Part shown: piece after piece, positions 7,033 to 15,025 of the stretch
Numbering within the stretch: the first letter of the stretch is position 1
How the letters are laid out: each line of letters begins with the position of its first letter
NCBI GenBank assembly: GCA_905236315.1
Contig: CAJOPO010000113.1
Coordinates: 1-23,238 of the forward strand
DNA from: an uncultured Treponema sp.
GTDB lineage: Bacteria; Spirochaetota; Spirochaetia; Treponematales; Treponemataceae
Direction: 5' to 3'
DNA: 23,238 bases
The notes under the pieces: model-generated
The model's database searches: none
Told to the model about the DNA's origin: nothing
Seen by the model: only the letters and a program-made list of their open reading frames with translations
Translations under genes and position numbers: made by a program

Positions 7033-7443
7033 ATGGACGCATGTACACATAAAGTGAAATATTATGAAACTGACAAAATGGGCATTACCCACCATTCTAA
7101 TTATATTAGGTGGATGGAAGAAGCTCGCGTGGATTTTTTGGATAAACTTGGTTATGGATTTAAGAAGCTAGAAGACTCTGGAATAGTATCTCCTGTTCTA
7201 TCTGTAAATTGTGATTACAAACATTCAACAACATTTGATGACGAAATAGAAATCTCTGTGAGTGTAAAAAGTTTTACAGGGGTAAAGCTTACTATAGGCT
7301 ATGAAATGCGCAAAAAAGGTAGCGAAGAGATTGTCTGCACCGCTTCTTCTGTACACTGCTTTTTAAATGCACAAGGGCGACCTATAAGATTTAATAAAGA
7401 GCATACTGGATTTTACAATGCACTTATGAGTCAAATTAGTTAG
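7033..7443 (+). CDS. YbgC/FadM-type acyl-CoA thioesterase (4HBT hotdog fold)
   Basis: A 136-residue single hotdog-fold protein of the 4-hydroxybenzoyl-CoA thioesterase family, the usual length for YbgC-like enzymes that hydrolyse acyl-CoA thioesters in the cytosol. The N-terminal VKYYETDKMGITHHSNY holds the conserved catalytic Asp (Asp14) and the MG-x-x-HHSNY signature, followed by WMEEARVDFLDKLGYG, also typical. The substrate chain cannot be inferred. The gene overlaps the convergent pseudouridine synthase gene by 4 bp (shared TTAG at the stops). Upstream is a TetR regulator on the same strand. Confidence 0.88.
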   Translation: MDACTHKVKYYETDKMGITHHSNYIRWMEEARVDFLDKLGYGFKKLEDSGIVSPVLSVNCDYKHSTTFDDEIEISVSVKSFTGVKLTIGYEMRKKGSEEIVCTASSVHCFLNAQGRPIRFNKEHTGFYNALMSQIS

Positions 7444-8795
7444 AAAGGTGCCGTGCTATTAAAGGTCATAACTTTACCAGTACGCGGGTGTGTAAATTGT
7501 AATGATGTGGCATGCAGCATAAGACGCTCGCCTTGCTCGCAATGCCCATATAATGAATCTCCAATTATGGGGCTTCCAAATCCGTGTTTATCTGCACTAG
7601 CAAGTCTTAACTGATGAGTGCGCCCTGTGTGAGGAATAAACAGAACTCTAGTAACAGGGCGTACAGAGCCATCTGGGGAGTGGTAGTCTTCTACATTTAA
7701 TATTTTCCACTCAGTAATTGCCTTTTTACCATTTTCACTATCCCATATCTGATGAGGACGATTTTCTACATCAAGCCTAAAATATAATTCCATAATTCCA
7801 CTATTAGCAATTCCCCTGCTTGGTAAAACATCATCTAATAAGGCTTCATAAGTTTTTTGAACCTTTCTTTCTTCAAACTGCTTTCCTAGTTCTCTTCTTG
7901 CATAGTCATTAAAAGCAAGTACCATTAGACCACTGGTTTCCATATCAAGACGATGAACAGCAGGCTGCTCTATGCAATTTGGGAACAATCTTTTTACTCG
8001 GTAAGCAATGCTATCTTGCTTTTCCTCTCCCCTACCAGGAACACTAAGCACACCACTTTGTTTATTTACAACAATTATATCTTCATCTCTATATAAAATA
8101 TGTAGCTTTAACATAGAAGGTAATAAAATGCCACAACGTGCATCGCAAGGCGGATAAAATATATTATCATCATCTATGTTGGATTTTTCATCTGCTGTGT
8201 AATAAAGTTCTGCCATGCTTAAAGGCAGTAAATTATGACTAAAAGCATAATTTAAAAGCTTTGGTGCACAGCAGTCTCCAGTCCCCGTAGGTGGAAACTT
8301 ACCTTCAATCTGCTTCTTACAAATATCGTTTAGGGAATAAACCTTTCCATCAGCGCAATAAAAATTATATAATTTATGAACGGCTTTAAGAGATTGCGTG
8401 GTTAATAAAGTTCTATGCTCTACAAGGGCTTTTTGTTCTTTAGGATTTAAATGTTTCTCGGTTTTTAGAGTTTCCGTAATAGAATGTATCTCTTTATCAT
8501 TTTTCGCTAGAGCACTTTGTATTTGCTCAAAACTTGCAATGGGAGGAACATAAATGGAATTATCGTTTAATGATGGATTAGGCTTTAATAAAGAGCGTAT
8601 GCCAGAAACCGCTTTTAAGACTACTTCGTTACCTGTACTATCAGTACAGACTAAAGCCCCCAGCATAAGAGCATTACTTACTCTATCTTTGCTAGCAGGG
8701 CTTAAGCTTTCTAAAACCAAGGAGCCTTCTTTTAGCTGCTTTTTCATCTGTAAGCAAACTGCCTTAGCCCTTTCTTCGTCAAATGGTGGAAACAT
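7440..8795 (-). CDS. RluA family pseudouridine synthase with long N-terminal extension
   Basis: A 451-residue protein. The C-terminal part (about 230-451) is an RluA-type RNA pseudouridine synthase: ILYRDEDIIVVNKQSGVLSVPG, then the catalytic motif HRLDMETSG (Asp284 as the nucleophile), KTYEALL, and the closing RTHQLR and GDSLYG segments. The extra 230 N-terminal residues include a charged helical stretch (about 90-140) and a GTGDCCAPKLLNYA motif at 171-184, seen in a subset of long RluA-like proteins; its role is not known to me. The target uridine (rRNA or tRNA) cannot be assigned. The start at 8795 lies 8 nt after a TATAAC box (8804-8809) with no Shine-Dalgarno, but the -35 is poor. The gene is 34 bp downstream of the membrane-protein gene and could be read from it. 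Confidence 0.85.
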   Translation of the reverse strand: MFPPFDEERAKAVCLQMKKQLKEGSLVLESLSPASKDRVSNALMLGALVCTDSTGNEVVLKAVSGIRSLLKPNPSLNDNSIYVPPIASFEQIQSALAKNDKEIHSITETLKTEKHLNPKEQKALVEHRTLLTTQSLKAVHKLYNFYCADGKVYSLNDICKKQIEGKFPPTGTGDCCAPKLLNYAFSHNLLPLSMAELYYTADEKSNIDDDNIFYPPCDARCGILLPSMLKLHILYRDEDIIVVNKQSGVLSVPGRGEEKQDSIAYRVKRLFPNCIEQPAVHRLDMETSGLMVLAFNDYARRELGKQFEERKVQKTYEALLDDVLPSRGIANSGIMELYFRLDVENRPHQIWDSENGKKAITEWKILNVEDYHSPDGSVRPVTRVLFIPHTGRTHQLRLASADKHGFGSPIIGDSLYGHCEQGERLMLHATSLQFTHPRTGKVMTFNSTAPF

Positions 8796-8829
8796 ATTAG
8801 ATTGTTATAAGTTTACAGTGCAATGAATC

Positions 8830-9657
8830 TTAATCTTTCCATGGGAAAATAAACGACCTAAGAGTTCTAGGACCTAAGGTACGCCTATCATTTACAAGCA
8901 AATCGTCCCAAGGCACATCTTTTTGTTCTTTTCTAGTTAAAGTAGGATTTACTTCTATCCAATCGTATTTATAAAGCAAAAGGCGTAAAGCATTTGTGCA
9001 AGTGAGATTAATACCGTTTAAGCCAGGAATTAAGCCAAACGTTATAATAGTAAGAGCCATTTGTAATAAATTTACAAAAGCAAGAAACAAAGAAAAGCCT
9101 GTATTATCAAAAAACAATATATAAGATTTTTTTAAGCATTTAACAAAGTTATTGCCCATTAGATTATAAATTGCAGGAAACCATTGCAACGACAAAAGGG
9201 AAATGACCATAAACCAAAAGATTAAAGATAAAAATACAAGTCCTAATAGATTGCTAGGGCTTCCATCTCGTGGTAGCCACATAGTAAAATAATAAGGCAC
9301 ACTTACAACAAGTATAACTGTAAGCAATGCAAGAAAAAGCCCAAACATAGCCCCCATCTTAAAATTGGGGACTATGCTAGAAAAGAATGTTTTTATAGAA
9401 CCACTTTCAAAATTAGCCATTCCTGATATATTTTTACCCTCTGCAAATAACACAACACAGGCTAAAACTAAAAACACACATAACCAAATTAGCGTAAATA
9501 AAAGCTTCATTGTGCTATCTACAAATAAAGAAGCCATTACTATTTCTAGCCCAACGCCTGCAAATATGACAATCATTAAAAAGAAATTTACAACGAAGAT
9601 ATGAAATAAGTTATCCCATATATCAGCAAAGTTTTTTTTTAGAAAAAATCCTATCAT
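8830..9657 (-). CDS. YesL/DUF624-like integral membrane protein
   Basis: A 275-residue membrane protein with five or six hydrophobic segments, beginning with FFLKKNFADIWDNLFHIFVVNFFLMIVIF, broken only by a short soluble N-terminus. The layout is reminiscent of YesL/DUF624 proteins, but the match is loose. The soluble C-terminal tail (RKEQKDVPWDDLLVNDRR... RSFIFPWKD) looks distinctive; from memory, similar tails occur in treponemal membrane proteins. I chose ATG 9657 because AAGGAAGAAGG precedes it directly. A longer frame to 9714 would overlap argD and has no such site. It starts 13 bp after the argD stop, so it is probably part of the arginine transcript. The function is unknown. Confidence 0.72.
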   Translation of the reverse strand: MIGFFLKKNFADIWDNLFHIFVVNFFLMIVIFAGVGLEIVMASLFVDSTMKLLFTLIWLCVFLVLACVVLFAEGKNISGMANFESGSIKTFFSSIVPNFKMGAMFGLFLALLTVILVVSVPYYFTMWLPRDGSPSNLLGLVFLSLIFWFMVISLLSLQWFPAIYNLMGNNFVKCLKKSYILFFDNTGFSLFLAFVNLLQMALTIITFGLIPGLNGINLTCTNALRLLLYKYDWIEVNPTLTRKEQKDVPWDDLLVNDRRTLGPRTLRSFIFPWKD

Positions 9658-9670
9658 CCTTCTTCCTTGA

Positions 9671-10834
9671 TTATGCCTTCTGTAATTGGTCAAACAAAAT
9701 AGAAAGACCTTCATCTATCTCTTTTTTGGTTATGTTAAGAGGTGGAACTATACGCAAAACATCAGAACCCGCAGTAGAAAACATTAAGCCAGCTTCAAGG
9801 CAAGCTTTCTCTATAGCAACTGGGTCTTTATCCACTTGAACCCCTATCATAAGTCCTAGTCCCCTAACATCTTTTACACAAGGGAAACTCCAACTCTTTA
9901 TCTTATCGCGAATATATTCTCCCTTATGAGTTACATTTGCCATAAAGTCAAGAGAGGTTAAAGTCTTTAAGACAACTCTAGCCGCAGCACAAGCTAAGGG
10001 ATTTCCACCAAATGTAGACTGATGGTCACCACTAACAAAAACGCCATTTGCTTTTGAACGGAATAAGCACGCCCCCATAGGAACCCCGCCAGCAATTCCT
10101 TTTGCAAGGGTTACAACCTCTGGATTAAACATAAGCTGCTCGCTTGCAAGTAAACTACCAGTGCGCCCCATACCAGTTTGTACTTCATCAGCAATAACTA
10201 TTGCCCCAGCCCTTCTTGCCGCTTCGGCAGCCGCTTGCGCCCACTTGCTATCTAATAAGTTTACACCACCTTCGCCTTGTACACATTCCATCATCAAAGC
10301 ACAAGTAGTATTATCAAAGGCAGTATCTAAAGCATCCCAGTCATTCGCTTTTATTGTTTTAAAGCCCATAGGATAGGGAGCAAAACATTCAGGATGAAAT
10401 TTATCTTGCCCCGTAGCACACAATGTAGCAAGTGTCCTTCCATGAAAAGAATTCTCTAGTGTAACTATAGTCTTTCTAGTGCTACCGCCATTAAGCTGAC
10501 CATATTTACGTGCTAATTTTATAGCAGCTTCATTTGCTTCTGCCCCGCTATTGCCAAAGAAAACGCCATCAAAACCCGTCGCTTCCAAAAGCTCTTTAGC
10601 ATAGGCAGTTCCTGTATCACTCATAAAATAATTACAAATATGTATTTGCTTTGAAACTTGATTATTTATAGCATTTACAAGAGGCTTATAATTGTGTCCT
10701 AAGGTGTTTACAGCTATTCCCGCTAGGAAATCTATATACTTTTTTCCATTGACATCTATTAAGGTAGCACCTTGCCCACTTTTTAATACTATATCAAATG
10801 AACCATAATTATTTACAACAGTAGCACTTCCCAT
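9671..10834 (-). CDS. argD: Acetylornithine aminotransferase
   Basis: A 387-residue class III, PLP-dependent aminotransferase of normal length for ArgD. It converts N-acetylglutamate semialdehyde and glutamate to N-acetylornithine and 2-oxoglutarate. Visible motifs are GNSGAEANEAAIKLAR (94-109, phosphate binding), NSFHGRTLAT (128-137), ADEVQTGMGRTG (215-226, the PLP-ring Asp and Gln) and the Schiff-base lysine Lys245 in LAKGIAGGVPMG. The order argJ-argB-argD with short gaps fits an arginine biosynthesis operon and makes ArgD more likely than other class III enzymes. A Shine-Dalgarno-like AGAAGGA lies about 9 nt upstream of the ATG. A 7-bp hairpin sits in the gap after argB. Confidence 0.93.
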   Translation of the reverse strand: MGSATVVNNYGSFDIVLKSGQGATLIDVNGKKYIDFLAGIAVNTLGHNYKPLVNAINNQVSKQIHICNYFMSDTGTAYAKELLEATGFDGVFFGNSGAEANEAAIKLARKYGQLNGGSTRKTIVTLENSFHGRTLATLCATGQDKFHPECFAPYPMGFKTIKANDWDALDTAFDNTTCALMMECVQGEGGVNLLDSKWAQAAAEAARRAGAIVIADEVQTGMGRTGSLLASEQLMFNPEVVTLAKGIAGGVPMGACLFRSKANGVFVSGDHQSTFGGNPLACAAARVVLKTLTSLDFMANVTHKGEYIRDKIKSWSFPCVKDVRGLGLMIGVQVDKDPVAIEKACLEAGLMFSTAGSDVLRIVPPLNITKKEIDEGLSILFDQLQKA

Positions 10835-10862
10835 ATTATCCAGTCCTTCTTAGTATAGGTGC

Positions 10863-10883
10863 TCGGAAACAGCAATTTTCCGA
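10863..10883 (-). other. Hairpin in the argB-argD gap
   Basis: TCGGAAA (10863-10869) and TTTCCGA (10877-10883) form a 7-bp stem with a 7-nt loop. No T-run follows, so it is more likely an mRNA processing or stability element, or incidental, than a terminator. Confidence 0.35.
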
Positions 10884-10889
10884 ACAAGT

Positions 10890-11783
10890 CTAGTATATCA
10901 TTGTACCAATACCACGGTCACTAAACATCTCTATAAGTAAAGAATGAGGAACTCTTCCATCTATAATGTGTGTACGTGGCACCCCGCCCTCTCTTGCTAA
11001 AAGACAACATTCAATCTTTGGAATCATACCACCTGCAATGGTACCATCTTTTATAAGAGAATCAATTTCACTCACTTGTATGCGCTGCAAAAGGGTTTTA
11101 GGGTCATTTATATCTTTTAAAACACCAGGCACATTTGTAAGCTGCACAAACTTTTCAGCCTTTAAGGCTATGGCAATCTTTGCAGCCGCTGTATCGGCAT
11201 TTATATTATAGCGGTTATAATCTCCTTGCTCCCCAAGTGCAACTGTAGAAACAACAGGAATAAAGCCTTGTGCTAAAAGAGATTGAATTATATCAGGATT
11301 CACTTCCGTTACTTCCCCAACATAGCCCAAATCCGCTCCATCCTTATCTATTTTCTTTGCACGCAAAAGTCCGCTATCTACACCACTTAAGCCAACCGCC
11401 TTACCGCCGTTTTGCAAAAGAAGCCCTACTATATCCTTATTTAGCTTACCTGTAAGAACCATTTGAACTATTTCCATTGTTTCTGAGTCGGTATAGCGCA
11501 AACCATTTACAAACTTGCTTTCTTTACCAACACGAGAAAGCATATTGTTTATTTCAGGTCCACCGCCATGAACTAGAACAACATGTATTCCTATTGTGCT
11601 AAGTAAAACAATATCTTCCATTACGTCGGCTTTTAGCTCTTCATTAAGCATAGCGTTGCCGCCATATTTTACCACTACAATTTTGCCAACCCACTGTTTA
11701 AAATATGGCAAGGCCTGAACCAAAACATCTGCCCAATGCTCATTATCAAGTCTAGGGTCTGTTTTTTGACTATTTTCTTCCAT
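10890..11783 (-). CDS. argB: Acetylglutamate kinase
   Basis: A 297-residue amino acid kinase family enzyme that phosphorylates N-acetylglutamate with ATP, the second step of the acetyl pathway to ornithine. Motifs: [10 protein letters not shown] (about 36-45, phosphate-binding Lys39), [14 protein letters not shown] (69-82), VNGLRYTD (92-99), and [12 protein letters not shown] in the C-terminal half. An N-terminal helix ([18 protein letters not shown]) before the first strand is the feature that builds the arginine-inhibited hexamer in the Thermotoga and Pseudomonas enzymes, so feedback inhibition by arginine is likely but inferred. The gene lies between argJ and argD on the same strand. The argJ-argB gap carries a heptad repeat tract. 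Confidence 0.93.
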   Translation of the reverse strand: MEENSQKTDPRLDNEHWADVLVQALPYFKQWVGKIVVVKYGGNAMLNEELKADVMEDIVLLSTIGIHVVLVHGGGPEINNMLSRVGKESKFVNGLRYTDSETMEIVQMVLTGKLNKDIVGLLLQNGGKAVGLSGVDSGLLRAKKIDKDGADLGYVGEVTEVNPDIIQSLLAQGFIPVVSTVALGEQGDYNRYNINADTAAAKIAIALKAEKFVQLTNVPGVLKDINDPKTLLQRIQVSEIDSLIKDGTIAGGMIPKIECCLLAREGGVPRTHIIDGRVPHSLLIEMFSDRGIGTMIY

Positions 11784-11799
11784 AAATAAATATCCCTTA

Positions 11800-11855
11800 T
11801 ACTAAGTTCTAACTACTAAGTTCTAACCACTAAGTTCTAACCACTATGTCCTATA
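11800..11855. repeat. Heptanucleotide repeat tract B (8 units, argJ-argB gap)
   Basis: Eight 7-mers in fixed phase: TACTAAG, TTCTAAC, TACTAAG, TTCTAAC, CACTAAG, TTCTAAC, CACTATG, TCCTATA. This gives an apparent 14-bp period (starts 11801, 11815, 11829). The CTA core is the one seen in the other heptad tracts. The last units run into the argJ stop codon (11844-11846) and its final codons, so the repeat contributes the ArgJ C-terminus. Confidence 0.85.
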
Positions 11856-13115
11856 ATCCCCATTTATCTTTACATACTCATAAGTTAAATCGCAACCCCA
11901 TGCCGTGCCACAAGCCTCTCCGTCTTCACATTCTACAAGAATAGAAACCTCTGCTTGAGATAATATCTCTTTACCAAGCTCTTCATCAAACAAAAGTGGA
12001 CTTCCGTGGTCAAATACTTTTACGCTTAATACAGTGCCATCTTGCTTTCCTAAAACATCTGTAGCACCATGTCTAAGCACCCCCTTTATGCTACTTAGAG
12101 TAATAGAAACCTTATCAGGATTAAATTCCTCTCCCGAATATCCTAAGGCACACAATATGCGACCAAAGTTTGCATCTTTACCAAATATCATAGCTTTTAC
12201 TAAGGAAGAAGAAATAACACTCTTTGCTAAAGCACGAGCTGTAGGAACATCTTTTGCGCCAACTACATTACATTCAACTAAATGTTCAGCACCTTCTCCA
12301 TCTCCTGCTATCTTTTTTGCCATTTCGGTATTAAGAGCATTTAAGGCCTCTAAAAAAGCAAGATAATCATCTCCCTCTTGAGTAATTTCCTTGTTACCAG
12401 CCATTCCGTTAGCAAGAATAGTAAGAGTATCATTTGTACTAGTGTCCCCATCTACAGAAACGCAGTTATATGTTTTTTCTACACTCTCTCTTAATGCCCT
12501 TTCTAGCATGGCGGAACTAATCGCGCAGTCTGTAGTAATAAAAGAAAGCATTGTTCCAAGATTTATATGAATCATGCCACTACCCTTGCACATTGTTCCT
12601 ATATGCACGGTTTTACCAGCGATTACAGTTTCCACAGCGCACTCTTTATAATGAGTATCTGTAGTCATAATAGCCGTTCTAGCCTCTATATGACCTTCTT
12701 TACTAAGGCCTGCCTTTAGAGTATCTAGGCTTTGTTCGATTTTTTCAATCGGTAGCTGCTGACCAATTACACCAGTTGAGCAGACAATTACATCAGTGGG
12801 ATTTATATTTAGAGCATTAGCAACAGCCTTTGCCATTCTAAGCGCATTATCTGCGCCCTCTTTACCAGTACACGCATTAGCAATACCGCTATTTGCTATA
12901 ACCGCTTGAGCATGACCTGTTTCAATATTTTTTTTAGTAAGCTTTACACATTCGGCTTTTACACGATTTTTAGTAAAAAGACCTGCTACAGAACATAATT
13001 TTTCGCTAAATACAAGAGCTATATCATTCTTTGTGCGACCAGGCTTTATGCCACACAACATTCCATTAGCTGTAAAACCAATAGGAGCAGTTACTCCGCC
13101 ATCTATAAACTGCAT
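11844..13115 (-). CDS. argJ: Bifunctional ornithine acetyltransferase / N-acetylglutamate synthase
   Basis: A 423-residue ArgJ, the normal length. It transfers the acetyl group from N-acetylornithine to glutamate, closing the cyclic acetyl pathway. ArgJ is made as a precursor that cuts itself before a threonine; that site is visible as TAIMTTDTHYK, with the likely nucleophile Thr151. Other family motifs are NRVKAECVKLT, AVIANSGIANACTG and NTEMAKKIAGDGEGAEHL. The frame stays open upstream to 13238, but ATG 13115 begins the family N-terminus (MQFIDGGVTAPIGF), and a GGAGG lies at 13126-13130. The upstream 41 codons lack ArgJ similarity and overlap the DUF1284 gene. A promoter can be drawn directly upstream. 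Confidence 0.93.
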   Translation of the reverse strand: MQFIDGGVTAPIGFTANGMLCGIKPGRTKNDIALVFSEKLCSVAGLFTKNRVKAECVKLTKKNIETGHAQAVIANSGIANACTGKEGADNALRMAKAVANALNINPTDVIVCSTGVIGQQLPIEKIEQSLDTLKAGLSKEGHIEARTAIMTTDTHYKECAVETVIAGKTVHIGTMCKGSGMIHINLGTMLSFITTDCAISSAMLERALRESVEKTYNCVSVDGDTSTNDTLTILANGMAGNKEITQEGDDYLAFLEALNALNTEMAKKIAGDGEGAEHLVECNVVGAKDVPTARALAKSVISSSLVKAMIFGKDANFGRILCALGYSGEEFNPDKVSITLSSIKGVLRHGATDVLGKQDGTVLSVKVFDHGSPLLFDEELGKEILSQAEVSILVECEDGEACGTAWGCDLTYEYVKINGDYRT

Positions 13116-13147
13116 TTTTATGCATCCTCCATAAAGGTTTTTGCATA

Positions 13148-13176
13148 AGCATAATACTTTTTTATATATTGGGCAA
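13148..13176 (-). promoter_or_regulatory. Predicted promoter of argJBD
   Basis: On the minus strand, TTGCCC (13176-13171), a 17-bp spacer and TATGCT (13153-13148). The expected start at about 13141 gives a leader of roughly 25 nt containing the GGAGG Shine-Dalgarno (13126-13130). A 7-bp inverted repeat (TTATGCA/TGCATAA, at 13118-13124 and 13142-13148) flanks the Shine-Dalgarno and may be chance. No clear ArgR box was recognised. Confidence 0.4.
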
Positions 13177-13191
13177 GCATTTAGCAAAAAA

Positions 13192-13563
13192 TTAACGACA
13201 TAAATAGCTCCATTGGCAATCTGCACAGACTGTATCAAATTTGTTTGTGTTCATAATATATTCATCTACAAGGCTTTGTATTTTATTCCATTCTAAGGGG
13301 AAACTTACAGAAGGAAAGAGTGAGAGAACAGCATTGTCATATCGTGTAACCTTTTCTTCGCTTTTACACTTTGAGCCTGTGTTATTAGGGCAGAACATAC
13401 ATAAGTCATCAAGGCCACAACAAAGATTTACTGGTATGCCATCTTTTAAGGCCTTTATTGTCTTATACATATTCTGCGTAAAGGCCTCAGAATATCCATG
13501 TCCTGTAAAAAAACGTATACATAGGAAATGGTGAGGCCTTAGATTTATTACTTTGCTAGACAT
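13192..13563 (-). CDS. DUF1284 domain-containing protein
   Basis: A 123-residue cysteine-rich protein matching the DUF1284 pattern: LRPHHFLCIRFFTGHGYSE at the N-terminus, then LDDLCMFCPNN... KC with paired cysteines, and a C-terminal CADCQWSYLC. The arrangement of CxxC-like pairs suggests a metal or iron-sulfur site, but no function is established to my knowledge. Its start overlaps the end of the cobW-type gene by 16 bp, implying translational coupling with that GTPase. The overlap with a metal-chaperone-like gene makes metal handling a reasonable but unproved guess. It is followed by argJ after a 76-bp gap that holds a predicted promoter. Confidence 0.85.
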   Translation of the reverse strand: MSSKVINLRPHHFLCIRFFTGHGYSEAFTQNMYKTIKALKDGIPVNLCCGLDDLCMFCPNNTGSKCKSEEKVTRYDNAVLSLFPSVSFPLEWNKIQSLVDEYIMNTNKFDTVCADCQWSYLCR

Positions 13564-14750
13564 TCATCTAACTTTTCGGTTATTGCCTTTTTATCAAGGT
13601 CTTTACCTATGATACACAACTTTATCATGCGGTCGCCAACCTTGTCGTCCCATTCATCTTTTATACGAGGGTTTTCAGCAAGTATTTGCTTTTGCTCTTC
13701 TGCAGGGCAAGCAGCTATCCACTGACCACTGTAACCTGCTTGAATCTGTCTTCCTGAAGTTTCAAATACCCATGCCATTTCAGGTTCATCTTCAAACCAC
13801 ATTAGACCCTTGCAACGAATTATAGATTTAGGCCACTTATCAGCAAAGGAATCTAACTTCTGTCGAACGAAGGGCTTTCTGCGGTAGTAAATAAATGTAC
13901 CTATGCCATACTCGTCCTCTTCTTCTCCTTCGTGGTGGTGTTCATGATGATGGTGATGTCCATCTTCATCATCATGGTCATGATGCTCTTCATGATGATG
14001 ATGTTCTTCATGCTCATGTTCTTCTTCCTCATCATCGTCATCATCGCCCACTTCACCTTCTTCCAATGCCTTGCACCAGCCTGCACTAGCATAGACGGTT
14101 TCAAAGTCAAAGCTATGAGTTGAAAGAACTTTTTCTACATCAACTTTACCATGGTCTGTTTCTATAATATTTGCATTTGGATGGATTGCATTAATAACAG
14201 CGCGAACCTTTTTAAACTCATCTTCAGTAACTAGGTCTTTTTTGTTGATTACAAGTGTTGAACAGAACTCTATTTGCTGAACAAGAAGGCTCTCTATGTC
14301 CTCTTCATCTTTTTCTTTAAGAAGGGCATCTCCTGAAGCAAATTCATCTACAAGACGCTTTGCATCTACCACGCCCACAACATTGTCTAGCACGCCGTTT
14401 TCCACTTGCTCTAATGACTGAGCGATTGGCATAGGCTCACAAACGCCACTAGCTTCTATCATGATATAATCAAATCTTTTGCTTTTAATTATATTTTCTA
14501 TATTATTAACTAAGTCTGTTTTTAATGTGCAGCATATACAACCATTAGTTAAAGGAACAATGCTAGAAGTATCTGTAATTTTCGCTCCATCAGCAATTAA
14601 TTTTGCGTCAACATTTACTTCTCCTATATCATTTACTATTACAGCAACTTTTAAGCCTTTCTGGTTTGTTAAAACTTGATTTAATAAAGTTGTTTTTCCC
14701 GCTCCTAAGTATCCACAAAGAAGTGTCATTGGTGTTAATTTTTTTGTCAT
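13548..14750 (-). CDS. CobW/COG0523 (ZNG1-like) GTPase metallochaperone with His-rich loop
   Basis: A 400-residue G3E-family P-loop GTPase of the COG0523 group, whose members insert or deliver metals such as zinc or cobalt to client proteins. Motifs: Walker A GYLGAGKTT (13-21), the metal-binding CICC (71-74), the IEASGVCEP switch region (98-106) and NKKD (169-172). Between the GTPase and the CobW C-terminal domain lies an acidic/histidine-rich stretch (about 235-280) with 17 histidines in roughly 30 residues, typical of metal storage or buffering loops. The C-terminal domain follows (SIIRCKGLMWFEDEPEMAWVFE). The client is unknown; the downstream overlapping DUF1284 protein is one candidate. 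A TATTAT box lies 11 nt before the ATG. Confidence 0.9.
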   Translation of the reverse strand: MTKKLTPMTLLCGYLGAGKTTLLNQVLTNQKGLKVAVIVNDIGEVNVDAKLIADGAKITDTSSIVPLTNGCICCTLKTDLVNNIENIIKSKRFDYIMIEASGVCEPMPIAQSLEQVENGVLDNVVGVVDAKRLVDEFASGDALLKEKDEEDIESLLVQQIEFCSTLVINKKDLVTEDEFKKVRAVINAIHPNANIIETDHGKVDVEKVLSTHSFDFETVYASAGWCKALEEGEVGDDDDDEEEEHEHEEHHHHEEHHDHDDEDGHHHHHEHHHEGEEEDEYGIGTFIYYRRKPFVRQKLDSFADKWPKSIIRCKGLMWFEDEPEMAWVFETSGRQIQAGYSGQWIAACPAEEQKQILAENPRIKDEWDDKVGDRMIKLCIIGKDLDKKAITEKLDECLAK

Positions 14751-14761
14751 ATATACCCTCT

Positions 14762-14791
14762 ATAATAGAATAGTAATAAATTTTTTGTAAA
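14762..14791 (-). promoter_or_regulatory. Predicted promoter of the cobW-DUF1284 unit
   Basis: On the minus strand, TTTACA (14791-14786), an 18-bp spacer and TATTAT (14767-14762), then 11 nt (AGAGGGTATAT) to the ATG. An AGAGGG Shine-Dalgarno sits 5 nt before the ATG but would be at or upstream of the expected 5' end. No Zur operator was recognised. Confidence 0.45.
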
Positions 14792-14834
14792 AAGACTATA
14801 GAAAAGTGAAAAAAAAAACATGTAAATCTCTTTT

Positions 14835-14940
14835 CAAGGGAGTTCCCCTTGGACCCCAAGCCCCCCTCTCTCTTTCAGCACGGCTTAGGCAACTTTTTTA
14901 ACGTTAAAAAAGTTGCGCCCCTAAGACCCCTAGTCGTGCT
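14835..14940. repeat. Long cruciform / nested inverted-repeat element
   Basis: A 28-bp perfect palindrome (14889-14916, centre AACGTT flanked by T6 and A6) is extended by CTTAG/CTAAG (14884-14888 with 14921-14925) and by outer ends AGCACG/CGTGCT (14877-14882 with 14935-14940). Just left, CAAGGG/CCCTTG (14835-14840 with 14846-14851) makes another hairpin in C-rich DNA. No coding content fits. It resembles a small non-autonomous (MITE-like) or degraded repeat element, but no target duplication was identified. Confidence 0.6.
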
Positions 14941-14974
14941 CACAAAAAAATTACAGGATTTTTCCATTCCCTAT

Positions 14975-15009
14975 CACTAACCACTATAGTCTAACTTCTA
15001 TAGTCTACC
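14975..15009. repeat. Heptanucleotide repeat tract C (5 units)
   Basis: CACTAAC, CACTATA, GTCTAAC, TTCTATA, GTCTACC: five 7-mers in fixed phase with the shared CTA core. The tract ends 16 bp before the second 23-bp palindrome array, the same neighbourhood as at 1995-2137. Confidence 0.75.
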
Positions 15010-15025
15010 ACAGGGGGAAGCGACT

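Noticed and set aside
13116..13238. A longer ArgJ starting at 13238.
   Set aside because: The extra 41 codons show no ArgJ similarity, overlap DUF1284, and a good Shine-Dalgarno precedes ATG 13115.
13895..14123. His- or Met-rich frames opposite and within the cobW-type gene.
   Set aside because: They are by-products of the CAT/CAC-rich DNA encoding the histidine loop.
14629..14859. A 76-codon minus-strand frame upstream of the cobW-type gene.
   Set aside because: It overlaps the cobW 5' end out of frame and derives from the C-rich hairpin element; no family features.
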